NCBI RefSeq assembly: GCF_035474595.1
Contig: NZ_DATIND010000047.1
Coordinates: forward strand, 1 to 64,000
Length of the DNA: 64,000 nt
Direction of reading: 5' to 3'
Source: Longimicrobium sp.
GTDB lineage: Bacteria > Gemmatimonadota > Gemmatimonadetes > Longimicrobiales > Longimicrobiaceae
This document shows, one piece after another, positions 8,987 to 19,221 of this stretch (the first letter of the stretch is position 1; the number at the start of each line of letters is the position of its first letter). A program made the position numbers and the translations under genes. Under the pieces are notes generated by a model that worked only from the letters and a program-made list of their open reading frames with translations, was not told the DNA's origin and searched no databases.

Positions 8987-9712
8987 CTACGGCCACTCGC
9001 GGCGCCAGAGGAGGAGGCCGGCGAGGGCGAGCCAGAAAACGCCGTACCCGGCCGCGAAGGAGACGGGCGCCCAGGGAGAGCCGCCGGTGACGACCAGGTC
9101 GTACGCGTCGCGCAGCGCCAGGTGCGGCGGGAGGACGAACGACACGGCCTGGCGGAGGAGGAAGGGCCCGGGAGGCGCGAGCTGGGCCTCCTCGAACATC
9201 CCCAGAATGCCCAGCCAGAGGTCGGTGAGGAAGTAGATCGACAGCACCATCGCTCCGTCGCCGACGGGGAGGACGACGGAGAAGAAGGCCAGCACCGCGC
9301 CGTAGATGAGCGCGAAGAGCGCCGGCTGCGCCAGCGAGCCCACGCCCGCCCGGATCTCGCCCCACGCGGCCAGCTGCGCCAGGATGAAGAACGCGCAGAC
9401 GATCAGCATGGTCACCGCGTAGGCGACGGTCCAGCGCAGCGCGTAGAACGACACCGGCCGCGTGGGATGCGAGAAGTAGATGCGGAAGTACCCGCGCCGC
9501 CGGTCGCCGGAGATGAAGTCGGTGAGCAGCACCAGCATGGACGCGGCGGCCAGGTTCGCCAGGGTGAAGGCGATCTCGCCGGGCGGCACGTAGTCGGCCG
9601 AGCCGGCGGCGGCGTGCACGTGGAAGCTGGGCTCGATGAGGTAGAAGCCCAGGCAGACCACGGCCACCGCCACGATCCGCCAGCGCAGCTGCCAGAGGTA
9701 GAGGGTGATCAC
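8987..9712 (-). CDS. ABC-2-type transporter permease
   Basis: 241-aa inner-membrane protein with six hydrophobic segments: LRWRIVAVAVVCLGFYLI near the start, FTLANLAAASMLVLL, YAVTMLIVCAFFIL, LFALIYGAVLAFFSVV, MVLSIYFLTDLWLGILGMF and the C-terminal FAAGYGVFWLALAGLLLW. The spacing fits ABC-2 exporters. The GTG start overlaps the stop of the upstream ATPase gene by 4 bp (GTGA), so the two subunits are translated together. Substrate unknown. Confidence 0.85.
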   Translation of the reverse strand: MITLYLWQLRWRIVAVAVVCLGFYLIEPSFHVHAAAGSADYVPPGEIAFTLANLAAASMLVLLTDFISGDRRRGYFRIYFSHPTRPVSFYALRWTVAYAVTMLIVCAFFILAQLAAWGEIRAGVGSLAQPALFALIYGAVLAFFSVVLPVGDGAMVLSIYFLTDLWLGILGMFEEAQLAPPGPFLLRQAVSFVLPPHLALRDAYDLVVTGGSPWAPVSFAAGYGVFWLALAGLLLWRREWP

Positions 9713-10650
9713 GGGCGCCCCTTTCCGCGCTTGCGCACCTCGCGGAAGCGCTGCTCCAGCGTCTCGCGCTCGGGTGCCAGCGCGCGCAGCGCCACGCCGC
9801 GGGCCAGGAGCGCGGCCACGCGGCGGTCCAGGTCTTCCACGTCCGCCGGCTGCACGCGGAAGGAGAGGGGCGAGCCCTCCTCGGCCACCGCGTCGGGGAA
9901 GCAGGCGAGCACGGCCTGCGCGGCGTGCGGCGTGGAGTCCACGACGATGCGGTAGGCGGGGAACCGGGCCTCGGCGGCGCGCAGATCGATGACCTCGCGC
10001 ACCTGCCCGGCCACCAGCACGGCCACGCGGTCGGCGGTGCGCTCCAGCTCGTTCAGGTCGTGCGAGGAGATCAGCGCCACGCGCCCCGGCGACGCCGCGC
10101 GCCACTCGGCCACGATGGCTCGCAGCTCGGCCACCCACTCGGGGTCCAGCCCGCTGGTGGGCTCGTCCAGCACCATCACCTCGCGCTCGCCGAGGAGCGC
10201 CTGGCCGATCGCCACGCGCTGCAGCATTCCCTTGGAAAGCTCCCGGATCTTCCGCCCCTCCGTCCCGTCCATCCCCACCCGCTTCAGCGCCGCCCCGATC
10301 TTCGGCGCGGGATCGTCCAGCTCGCCGAGCGAGGCGAAGTAGCGCATGGCGAAGCCCACCGTCCACGACTCGGGGATGGTGGGGAGTTCGGGGACATAGG
10401 CCACGCCGCGGCTCTGGGCCCACGCGCGCGGCTCCATCCCCCCGATGCGCACGGTGCCGCGGGTGGGGCGGAGATAGCCCAGCAGGAGCTTGATGAGCGT
10501 GCTCTTTCCCGCGCCGTTGGGGCCCACCACGCCCATGACGGTGCCGGGCGGCACGTGCAGCGACACCCCGTCCAGCGCATGGACGCGGTTCTTCCGCGCG
10601 GTACCAAGCCAGCCGCGATATTCTTTCGCCACGTTGTCCAGGTGGATCAT
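9709..10650 (-). CDS. ABC transporter ATP-binding protein
   Basis: 313 aa from the chosen ATG at 10650 (MIHLDNVAKEYRG); an in-frame ATG at 10686 would add 12 unconserved residues. Walker A GPNGAGKST is at residues 43-51, the signature is LSKGMLQRVAIGQALL, Walker B is VMVLDEPTSGLDPEW, and the His switch is ISSHDLNELERTADRV. The C-terminal 90 residues form the regulatory extension common to CcmA/NatA-type ATPases. It powers the ABC-2 permease encoded 4 bp downstream. Confidence 0.92.
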   Translation of the reverse strand: MIHLDNVAKEYRGWLGTARKNRVHALDGVSLHVPPGTVMGVVGPNGAGKSTLIKLLLGYLRPTRGTVRIGGMEPRAWAQSRGVAYVPELPTIPESWTVGFAMRYFASLGELDDPAPKIGAALKRVGMDGTEGRKIRELSKGMLQRVAIGQALLGEREVMVLDEPTSGLDPEWVAELRAIVAEWRAASPGRVALISSHDLNELERTADRVAVLVAGQVREVIDLRAAEARFPAYRIVVDSTPHAAQAVLACFPDAVAEEGSPLSFRVQPADVEDLDRRVAALLARGVALRALAPERETLEQRFREVRKRGKGRP

Positions 10651-10710
10651 GGGCGGGACGGTACGCCGGGGCGTGGCGGGGCGCAAGGATGCGGGATGGG
10701 GATTAAGGAA

Positions 10711-10760
10711 GTGCTAAGTCCTAAGTCCTAAGTCCTAGGTGCTGAGTGCTGAGTGCTGAG
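10711..10760 (+). repeat. Heptamer array (AAGTCCT then GTGCTGA units)
   Basis: Two 7-bp repeats run into each other: AAGTCCT x3-4, then AGTGCTG x3. The reverse-complement array lies at 10976-11003, so the pair forms inverted ends around elements B and A. Confidence 0.85.
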
Positions 10761-10790
10761 GGCCAAGTTCGCGCGCCGCATCCGCATCGC

Positions 10791-10843
10791 GCCCTCTCCG
10801 GCCGGCCGAGGCCGTCCACCTCTCCCGTACCGGGAGAGGTAGC
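10791..10843 (+). repeat. Intergenic element B, copy 1
   Basis: Begins CCCTCTCCGGCCGGCCGAGG and ends in a perfect 10-bp hairpin ACCTCTCCCG-TAC-CGGGAGAGGT. Near-identical copies at 32277-32327 and, inverted, at 46543-46597. Confidence 0.85.
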
Positions 10844-10888
10844 TTCCCCACCATTGGTGCGGAACCGCGATGCCGCCACTCCCCGCAC

Positions 10889-10955
10889 CGAAATGATGTC
10901 CGCGAAGGCGGACTGCGTGCCGTTGTAGCCGCGACTTCAGTCGCATTTTCCCCCA
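10889..10955 (+). repeat. REP-like element A, copy 1
   Basis: Two hairpins in tandem: GTCCGC-GAAG-GCGGAC and GCGACT-TC-AGTCGC, joined by TGCGTGCCGTTGTAGCC. Copies at 42075-42146 (inverted) and 43985-44047. Confidence 0.85.
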
Positions 10956-10975
10956 CACAGATGCCGATTTTCCAC

Positions 10976-11030
10976 GCACTCAGCACTCAGCACTCAGCAC
11001 TCACACTTGGCACTTGGCGCTTGGCACCAG
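10976..11030 (-). repeat. Inverted heptamer array (CAGCACT, then ACTTGGC units)
   Basis: CAGCACT x3-4 is the reverse complement of the AGTGCTG array at 10740-10760. It is followed by ACTTGGC-like heptamers up to the deacetylase 3' side. Confidence 0.8.
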
Positions 11031-11042
11031 ACACTTTCCCCC

Positions 11043-11996
11043 TCACCGCCCCGCCGCCGCCCCCGTGACGTACGCCGTTCCGTGGCGGTCCAGGCGGTCC
11101 AGCACGATCTGCACGGCATTGCGGTAGCCGATGATGCGGTCGATGCTGTGGCCGTCGTAGCGTGGATCGTACGGGCTGACGTTGGGGCCGCCGCTGACCT
11201 CGAGCACGGCGGGATGGTCGTAGCGCACCACGCGGCCCGACTTCGGATCGCGCCAGGCGCCGTGCCACGCGAGCGGGCGGTTGCGCGGCCACACGCCCAG
11301 CGGGAGCGCGAAGGTGGTGATGCGGTAGCCGGGCACGGCGGAGTCCACCGCCATGGCCAGACGCGCGATCTGCTCCTGGATGAACGCGTCGGAATAGCGG
11401 TCCAGCCGCGCGTGCCACTGCGTGTGATTGCAGATCTCGAAGCCGCTGCGCACCAGGAAGCGGAGCTTGGGGTACCGCCACGCCGTCTTCTGCCCCTGGA
11501 TGTTGCCGTTGCCGAAGAACGAGCCCCCCGCGTCGCCCGCGCTCAGCACGCAGAAGGTGGCCGCGTTGCGCCACCCCGGGTGCGTGGCGGTGAAGCGTGT
11601 CCAGATGCCCACGGCGCTGGTGGGGTCGATCTCCAGCCTTCCCCCCGCGCGCTCGATGTAGCGGAACTGCGACGGGCTGGCGTCGTCGAACACGGCCACG
11701 AACGGCTTGTACCCGGCGGGGAGCACCGCGTCCATCCGCCGGCCGTTCATCTCCGCCACGGTAACGGGGCGGTAGCCGCGGCGGTACAGCAGCTCCAGGT
11801 CGCGCTGCAGCTCCCCCGGCGTATGGTGGAACTCGGTGGGCCCCGCGGCGATCACGTGGTACTCGAACACGGGGACGTACCCCATCCGGTTGGGCGCGAA
11901 CGGCCCCCGCTGCGCGTCCGGCGTCCGCGCATCCGCCGAATTGCAGGCGGCGAGCAGGAGGGCGAGCAGCGGCGTGATGTTCATCTTCATCTTCAT
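11043..11996 (-). CDS. Polysaccharide deacetylase-family lipoprotein
   Basis: 317 aa. The N-terminus (MKMKMNITPLLALLLAACNS) is a lipoprotein signal with lipobox LAAC, so the enzyme is probably anchored on the periplasmic side. A divergent NodB-type fold follows: the aspartate motif AVFDDASPSQF and the metal-ligand pair in CNHTQWHARLD (His-x3-His). These enzymes remove N-acetyl groups from glycan chains, but the substrate here is not evident. The three in-frame ATGs within MKMKM make the exact start ambiguous by up to four residues. Confidence 0.82.
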   Translation of the reverse strand: MKMKMNITPLLALLLAACNSADARTPDAQRGPFAPNRMGYVPVFEYHVIAAGPTEFHHTPGELQRDLELLYRRGYRPVTVAEMNGRRMDAVLPAGYKPFVAVFDDASPSQFRYIERAGGRLEIDPTSAVGIWTRFTATHPGWRNAATFCVLSAGDAGGSFFGNGNIQGQKTAWRYPKLRFLVRSGFEICNHTQWHARLDRYSDAFIQEQIARLAMAVDSAVPGYRITTFALPLGVWPRNRPLAWHGAWRDPKSGRVVRYDHPAVLEVSGGPNVSPYDPRYDGHSIDRIIGYRNAVQIVLDRLDRHGTAYVTGAAAGR

Positions 11997-12028
11997 CTTC
12001 GTCTTAAATCCTTCGAACTGCTGAACTT

Positions 12029-12101
12029 CACGCGGAGGCGCGGAGGCACGGAGAACTCACCGTGCGTTCTCCGTGCCTCCGCGTCTCCGTGCCTCCGTGT
12101 G
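12029..12101. repeat. Long-hairpin element C, copy 1
   Basis: Imperfect inverted repeat: CACGCGGAGGCGCGGAGG... (12029-12056) against ...CCTCCGCGTCTCCGTGCCTCC (12066-12101). Related copies occur at six other intergenic sites in this window. Confidence 0.8.
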
Positions 12102-12113
12102 CAGCCGATCGGT

Positions 12114-14183
<2,070 letters not shown>

Positions 14184-14293
14184 CGCGCGCGTTCGTCCGG
14201 TTGAGGTCCCTCTGCAACTTGGACCTGCGCACCGGCAGGCGCAATCGGCGGACCGGGTAAGAACGGCGGTGCGGGCGAGAATTTCAGTCCAAA

Positions 14294-14309
14294 ACAAACT
14301 ATAGTTTGT
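14294..14309. promoter_or_regulatory. 16-bp perfect palindrome upstream of nadE (operator candidate)
   Basis: ACAAACTATAGTTTGT, perfectly symmetrical and AT-rich in a GC-rich genome. It contains a TATAGT -10-like hexamer on both strands. A 14/16 match to the same symmetry lies 33 bp away, three helical turns. Confidence 0.7.
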
Positions 14310-14326
14310 CTCGGATGACTTATAGA

Positions 14327-14342
14327 ACAAACTATAGGTTGA
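14327..14342. promoter_or_regulatory. Second, imperfect copy of the nadE palindrome
   Basis: ACAAACTATAGGTTGA, differing at two positions from the perfect palindrome at 14294-14309. The centre-to-centre distance of 33 bp puts both on the same face of the helix. Confidence 0.65.
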
Positions 14343-14533
14343 CAGGACACCCGAGGAAGACAACCGCGGACGGGGGCGACGTCGGGCCGCTGATCGCATT
14401 CTTGCGGCTGACACCCGCCGCACCGATACGTCTCGCCACTTCCTCTCCCGCGCCCACCGGTTCGCATCTTGCCGGAGAGGCGGGGTTCGTAGCCCCACCC
14501 CACACGCGATGCGTGCCCCGAGCAAGACGGCGG

Positions 14534-16195
14534 ATGTCTGGACTGGAAAACCTGCTCGCCGGCAAGACACTGGTGAAGCGGTACCGGATCGAGGAAGTGA
14601 TCGGGCTGGGCGGGTTCGCGGCGGTGTACCGCGCCGAGGACCTGCGCCTGGGCCGCCCCGTGGCCGTAAAGATCATCACCCTGGCGGCGGACGACGCGGC
14701 CGCGCGCGAGCGGCTGCGCGAGCGCTTCGAGCGCGAGGCGCGCGCCGCGGCCAGCCTGCCGCACCACCCCAACGTGATCACCGTCCACGACTTCGGCACC
14801 GACCCGGAGCTGGGGCTGGACTTTCTGGTGATGGAGCTGCTGAAGGGCGAGAACCTGGCGCAGCTGTTCAAGCGCGAGGGGCGCCCGCCGCACGACGTGG
14901 CGCTGGCCATCCTGCGCGACGCGTCGGAGGGGATCGCGGTGGGGCACGCGGCGGGAATCATCCACCGCGACGTGAAGCCGGGGAACATCTTCCTGGCCGA
15001 GCCGCACGACGACGATCCGTTCCGCGTGTGCGTGCTGGATTTCGGCATCGCCCGCATCGCCACCGACGACCCGGAGCTCACGCGCACCATCGGCGCCGAG
15101 AACCCGCTCACCGCCGCGTACGCCGCGCCCGAGCAGATGCGCGGCGACCACCACCTGACGCCCGCGGCCGACGTGTTCAGCCTGGGCGTGGTGGGCTACC
15201 AGCTGTTCACGGGCGAGAAGCCGTTCGGCGGCGCGGAGGGGCGGCGGGGGCGCGGGCGCGAGCCGGTGCGCCCCATCCACGAGCTGAACCCGCAGGTGCC
15301 GCCCGCGGTGGAGCGGGTGATCGAGCGGGCGATGTCGGAGGATCCGGAGCAGCGCTACCCCGACGCGGGCGCCTTCGCCGAGGCGCTGGACGCGGCGGCG
15401 AGGGAGGACGACGGCACCATCCTGGCCCCCGTGGGCCTTGGCGCGGCCGCGGCGATGGACGACGACCGTACCATCATCGCCCCTACCCCGCCGCCCGCGA
15501 CGGTGCGCCCGCCCGCGCCGGAGCCCGTCGTCCAGCGCGCGCCGGAGCCGGGGCCGCGCATGGCGCCGGCCGCCGCGCCGCGCCGCAGCCGCGCGCCGAT
15601 GCTCCTCCTCCTGCTCCTCCTCCTCGCCGGGGGCGCGGCGGCGGCGGTGTGGGGGATGGGACGCCGGAACGGGTCGCCCGACCGGAATCGACCGGACACG
15701 GGTGCCGCTCCGGCACCCGCACCCGCGGAAGACGAAGGCGGCGACAACGGCCCGGTGACGTCGCCCGCGCCCGCGCCGCCCCCGTCGTCCAGCGATGGCG
15801 GTGTGTCCCCATCCTCGCCCGACGGCTCCGGCCAGCAGACGGACGGCGGCGGCGCGGACAACACCGGCGGCGACGGTGGCGCTCAGCCGCTCCCGCCGAT
15901 CGTCCGCACGCCGGGGATCGCGCCGCAGCCGGCGCCCGCGCCGGCACCGGTGCCGCCCGCGGCCCCGTCGCCCGCGCCCAGCGCGCCGCCCTCGGCACCG
16001 CCCTCGCAGCCCACGCCCCGGCCTTCGCCGCCGCCCGCGCCGGTGCCGGCACCGCCGCCGCCGCCACCTCCGCCGCCACCTCCCCCGCCGCCGCCGCCGG
16101 TGCAGGTGCCCATCCCGGTGCCGCAGGTGCCCGCGCCGAACCCGAACGCGCCGCGCGACACCATCGTCATCCCCACCAACCCGACGCCGCGGTAG
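14534..16195 (+). CDS. Membrane Ser/Thr protein kinase with Pro-rich extracytoplasmic tail
   Basis: 553 aa, PknB-like. The kinase domain spans residues about 17-280: Gly-rich loop GLGGFAAVY (24-32), ATP-anchoring Lys46 in VAVKI, catalytic HRDVKPGN (Asp146), DFG (Asp169), and APEQM. One membrane helix (about 356-378, Leu/Ala-rich) follows. The outer part is a 170-residue low-complexity tail rich in Pro, Ala and Gly with a run of about 15 prolines, and no recognisable sensor domain. Start ATG 14534 was chosen from the family N-terminus ([19 protein letters not shown]); the longer upstream frame is not conserved. Substrates unknown. Confidence 0.9.
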   Translation: MSGLENLLAGKTLVKRYRIEEVIGLGGFAAVYRAEDLRLGRPVAVKIITLAADDAAARERLRERFEREARAAASLPHHPNVITVHDFGTDPELGLDFLVMELLKGENLAQLFKREGRPPHDVALAILRDASEGIAVGHAAGIIHRDVKPGNIFLAEPHDDDPFRVCVLDFGIARIATDDPELTRTIGAENPLTAAYAAPEQMRGDHHLTPAADVFSLGVVGYQLFTGEKPFGGAEGRRGRGREPVRPIHELNPQVPPAVERVIERAMSEDPEQRYPDAGAFAEALDAAAREDDGTILAPVGLGAAAAMDDDRTIIAPTPPPATVRPPAPEPVVQRAPEPGPRMAPAAAPRRSRAPMLLLLLLLLAGGAAAAVWGMGRRNGSPDRNRPDTGAAPAPAPAEDEGGDNGPVTSPAPAPPPSSSDGGVSPSSPDGSGQQTDGGGADNTGGDGGAQPLPPIVRTPGIAPQPAPAPAPVPPAAPSPAPSAPPSAPPSQPTPRPSPPPAPVPAPPPPPPPPPPPPPPPPVQVPIPVPQVPAPNPNAPRDTIVIPTNPTPR

Positions 16196-16301
16196 GCACC
16201 GGCGGCTGGCGGGGCGCCGGGCGGCGCGCGAGATTCGGCGGAATCACCCGAACTCGCGCGCTGCTCCGGCGGCGCATCATCCCCCTGCGCTCCGCATCTC
16301 C

Positions 16302-17621
16302 ATGCTCCGCACGCTCGTCCATCGCATCCTGCCCGCCGCGGTCGGGGCCGCGCTCGCGCTCGCACCGTCCGCCGTCCGCGCGCAGCAGCTTTCGCCCGAG
16401 GAGCGCCGCATCGCCGCGTACGTGGACGCGCACGCGGACGACGCCATCGCGCTGCTGGAGCGCACGGTGAACGTCAACAGCGGCACGCACAACCTGGCCG
16501 GCGTGCGGCAGGTGGGCGACATCTTCCGCGCGCAGCTGGACTCGCTGGGGTTCGAGACGCGGTGGGTGGAGCTGCCCGACTCGCTGCACCGCGCGGGGCA
16601 CCTGTTCGCCGAGCTGCGCGGGCGGCGCGGGAAGCGCGTGCTGGTGATCGGCCACCTGGACACCGTGTTCGAGCCGGGAAGCCCGTTCCAGCGCTTCGTG
16701 CGCAGCGGCCCGACTGCCAGCGGGCCGGGATCGAACGACATGAAGGGGGGCGACGTGATCGCCATCTACGCCCTGCGCGCGCTGCGGGCCGCCGGCGTGC
16801 TGCGCGACCGCCGGATCATCGTGGCGTTCACGGGAGATGAAGAAGCGCCGGGGCGGCCGCTCTCGGTGGCGCGCGCGGAGCTGATCGAGGCGGGGCGGCG
16901 CAGCGACGCGGCGCTGGAGTTCGAGGGCGCCAGCCGCGAGGAGGACGGCACGGAGACGGTGGTCACCTCGCGCCGCAGCTCCAGCGGGTGGACGCTGTCG
17001 GTGCGGGCGCGGCCGGCGCACTCGTCGGGGATCTTCGCCGAGGGCGTGGGGAGCGGGGCGATCTACGAGGCGGCGCGCGTGCTGGACGCGTTCCAGTCCA
17101 CCCTGCGCGAGCCGGGGCTCACCTTCAGCCCGGGGATGATTCTGGGCGGCACCGAGGTGCAGCTGGACACCGGCCAGAGCCGCGGCACCGCGTTCGGCAA
17201 GTCGAACGTGATCGCCGCCACCGCCATCGCGACGGGCGACATCCGCACGCTGACGGACGAGCAGCTGCAGCGCACCCGCGAGCGGATGCGGCAGGTGCTG
17301 GCCACGCCGCTGGCCGGCGCGCAGTCGTCCATCACCTTCAGCGACGGCTACCCGTCCATGCCGCCCACGCCGGGGAACCTGGAGATCCTGGGCGTGCTGA
17401 ACGGCGTCAACCGCTCGCTGGGCCTCGCCGCCGCCGCGCCGAACGACCCGGGGAGGCGGGGCGCGGGGGACATCTCGTTCGTGGCGCCGTACGTGAGCGG
17501 CATCGGCGGGCTGGGCGCGCACGGCACCGGCTCGCACACCGAGCGCGAGACGGTGAACCTGGAAACGCTGCCGCAGCAGATCAAGCGCGCCGCGCTCCTC
17601 ATCTACCGCCTCACGCGGTGA
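16302..17621 (+). CDS. Secreted M20-family zinc metallopeptidase
   Basis: 439 aa with a signal peptide (MLRTLVHRILPAAVGAALALAPSAVRA-QQ), so exported. Family M20 metal-site motifs are in order: GHLDTVF (His and Asp), GPGSNDMKGG (bridging Asp), FTGDEEAPG (catalytic Glu pair), ALEFEG, and a C-terminal His in GAHGTGSHTERETVN. A dimerisation domain sits between them. It most resembles the glutamate carboxypeptidase (CPG2) branch, which cleaves C-terminal amino acids. ATG 16302 is chosen because it gives the intact signal peptide. Confidence 0.9.
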   Translation: MLRTLVHRILPAAVGAALALAPSAVRAQQLSPEERRIAAYVDAHADDAIALLERTVNVNSGTHNLAGVRQVGDIFRAQLDSLGFETRWVELPDSLHRAGHLFAELRGRRGKRVLVIGHLDTVFEPGSPFQRFVRSGPTASGPGSNDMKGGDVIAIYALRALRAAGVLRDRRIIVAFTGDEEAPGRPLSVARAELIEAGRRSDAALEFEGASREEDGTETVVTSRRSSSGWTLSVRARPAHSSGIFAEGVGSGAIYEAARVLDAFQSTLREPGLTFSPGMILGGTEVQLDTGQSRGTAFGKSNVIAATAIATGDIRTLTDEQLQRTRERMRQVLATPLAGAQSSITFSDGYPSMPPTPGNLEILGVLNGVNRSLGLAAAAPNDPGRRGAGDISFVAPYVSGIGGLGAHGTGSHTERETVNLETLPQQIKRAALLIYRLTR

Positions 17622-17658
17622 AGGGAGCGTCAACTGTCTCGCGCACCCGTGGAAATCC

Positions 17659-17693
17659 ACCACTCGGTGGCTGATTTTCAGCCACCGAGTGGT
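17659..17693. terminator. Perfect 16-bp hairpin between convergent genes; left flank of the DUF4143 unit
   Basis: Arms 17659-17674 and 17678-17693 pair perfectly around a TTT loop. It lies between the M20 gene (ends 17621) and the AAA/DUF4143 gene (ends 17700). Its right arm is also the start of the 41-bp direct repeat described below. Confidence 0.7.
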
Positions 17694-17718
17694 TGATTTT
17701 CACGCTGAGTGTGCGGTT
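17678..17718. repeat. Left 41-bp direct repeat flanking the AAA/DUF4143 gene
   Basis: Matches 19060-19100 at 38 of 41 positions. Its right half (17700-17718) is the coding end and stop codon of the gene itself (TAHSA-stop on the minus strand). Confidence 0.85.
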
Positions 17719-19010
17719 GATGAGGTTGGCGTGGCGTTCAGTTCCCAGAGCGCGCTCACGGGCAACGCCGTGAGATGGGTGCCGAAAGAGATGGCTTCGT
17801 TGCCGGTGTACAGCACCACGCCATGCATGAACCGCTTCCCCAGCAGCTCCGCGAGATAGCTGAGGTGCCGGAAATCGCGCTCGCTTACGGAGCCGCTCGC
17901 CTTCACCTCGATGGCGGCTACGCGGCCGCGAGCGTCCTCCAGCACCAGGTCCACCTCCTGGTCCGTTTGAGTGCGGAAGTGGTAGAGGCGTGGCTGCACT
18001 TCACTCCACGCGCACTGCTTCCGGATCTCCATCGACACGAAGTTTTCGAGCAGCGAGCCAAAGATCGTGCCCATGTCCACGCCAGCCGCATCGTCCAGTC
18101 CCAGAAGGTACGCCGCGAGGCCCGTGTCGCTCAGCATCAGCTTCGGGGACTTGGTGAGCCGCTTGCCGAGGTTCCCCGACCACGCGGGGAGCGTGTGGAC
18201 GAGGAACGTCATCTCCAGCAGCGTCATGTAACGCTTGAGGGTGGACTGGGCGATGCCGCTGCTGCGCGACAGCTCGGCGTAATTCAGCAGCGATCCGGCG
18301 CGCGTGGCGAGCAGCGCGAGCAGCCGTGGAAGGTCGGTCAGCCCCTCGATGTTGGCGATGTCGCGGATGTCGCGCTGCAGGATCGTGGTGACGTACGAGC
18401 CGAACCAGGCCCGGCGGCGGCGCACGCTGCCGCGCGCGAGCACTTCGGGAAACCCGCCGGCGAGCACGCGATTCACGAGATCGGTCCGGTCTATGACCGT
18501 TCCGGCGTATGGTGGCAGGGAGCGGGAAAACAGCCCGTCGATGAACCCTTCGCGGACGCTGGCCAGCTCTCCCTGCGAGAGCGGCCACAGCGTCAGCACC
18601 TCCATGCGCCCGGCCAGGGACTCGGAGACGGCGGGAAGCATCAGGACGTCGGCGGAGCCGGTCAGCAGGAACCGCCCGGGGCGGCGGGCGCGGTCGATGG
18701 TGGCCTTCAGCGCCACGAACAGCTCCGGGGCACGCTGCACCTCGTCCAGGATCACGGGGCCGTCCATTCCCCCGATGAACTCGGCGGGCGCGGTCCGTGC
18801 CGCCGCGAGTGCGGTGGCATCGTCGAGCGTCAGGTACCGAGCTTCGAAGCCGGTGCCGGCGAGGGACTGAACCAGCGTGCTCTTTCCTGTCTGCCGTGCG
18901 CCGTTGACCAGCACGACCGGAGTGTCGGAGACGGCTTCCTGAAGACAGGTCAGCAAATTGCGCGGGTACATCAGGCCGCTGAGACGAGGGACGTAACCAG
19001 TCTGTTTCAC
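17700..19010 (-). CDS. AAA+ ATPase with DUF4143 domain
   Basis: 436 aa. Walker A GARQTGKST is at residues 37-45 and Walker B PVILDEVQRAPEL near 95, followed by sensor LLTGSAD. The DUF4143 C-terminal domain ends in a PD-(D/E)XK-like fold: EVDLVLEDARGRVAAIEVKAS. Such proteins are numerous in bacterial genomes, often variable between strains, and have no firm function; links to mobile elements and stress have been proposed. It stands alone and convergent to the M20 gene. Direct repeats and hairpins bracket it on both sides, which suggests it arrived, or was duplicated and deleted, as a unit. Confidence 0.9.
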   Translation of the reverse strand: MKQTGYVPRLSGLMYPRNLLTCLQEAVSDTPVVLVNGARQTGKSTLVQSLAGTGFEARYLTLDDATALAAARTAPAEFIGGMDGPVILDEVQRAPELFVALKATIDRARRPGRFLLTGSADVLMLPAVSESLAGRMEVLTLWPLSQGELASVREGFIDGLFSRSLPPYAGTVIDRTDLVNRVLAGGFPEVLARGSVRRRRAWFGSYVTTILQRDIRDIANIEGLTDLPRLLALLATRAGSLLNYAELSRSSGIAQSTLKRYMTLLEMTFLVHTLPAWSGNLGKRLTKSPKLMLSDTGLAAYLLGLDDAAGVDMGTIFGSLLENFVSMEIRKQCAWSEVQPRLYHFRTQTDQEVDLVLEDARGRVAAIEVKASGSVSERDFRHLSYLAELLGKRFMHGVVLYTGNEAISFGTHLTALPVSALWELNATPTSSTAHSA

Positions 19011-19032
19011 TACAACTTATGGGCAAGTGGCT

Positions 19033-19083
19033 GAAAATCAACCACTGCGTGGCTGAAAATCAGCCAGTGAGTGGTTGATTTTC
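19033..19083. repeat. Right hairpin of the DUF4143 unit
   Basis: GAAAATCAACCACT...AGTGGTTGATTTTC: outer arms pair perfectly, as do inner GCTGA/TCAGC arms, with a mismatched segment between. It mirrors the hairpin at 17659-17693. Confidence 0.7.
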
Positions 19084-19100
19084 ACGCCGAGTGTGCGGTT
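19060..19100. repeat. Right 41-bp direct repeat flanking the AAA/DUF4143 gene
   Basis: 38/41 match to 17678-17718. On the minus strand it still reads TAHSA-stop, the exact C-terminus of the gene it precedes, so it looks like the tail of a lost second gene copy. Confidence 0.85.
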
Positions 19101-19221
19101 TGGCGGATTCCGATCCACGGCCTGCGCCGGGTGCGCGCGACGGCTGCTGGCCGGACAAGATATTGCGATCCAATGGCTTGGGATGATGCAGGCGAGACGG
19201 CGATGAACCTCTGGAGGGGAT

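Noticed and set aside
10711-10760. Heptamer and octamer arrays as CRISPR repeats
   Set aside because: Units are 7-8 bp with no spacers, far too short for CRISPR, and no cas genes are nearby.
14339-14344. TTGACA as a -35 box for the Ser/Thr kinase gene
   Set aside because: No acceptable -10 box lies 16-18 bp downstream, so it is not supported as a promoter.
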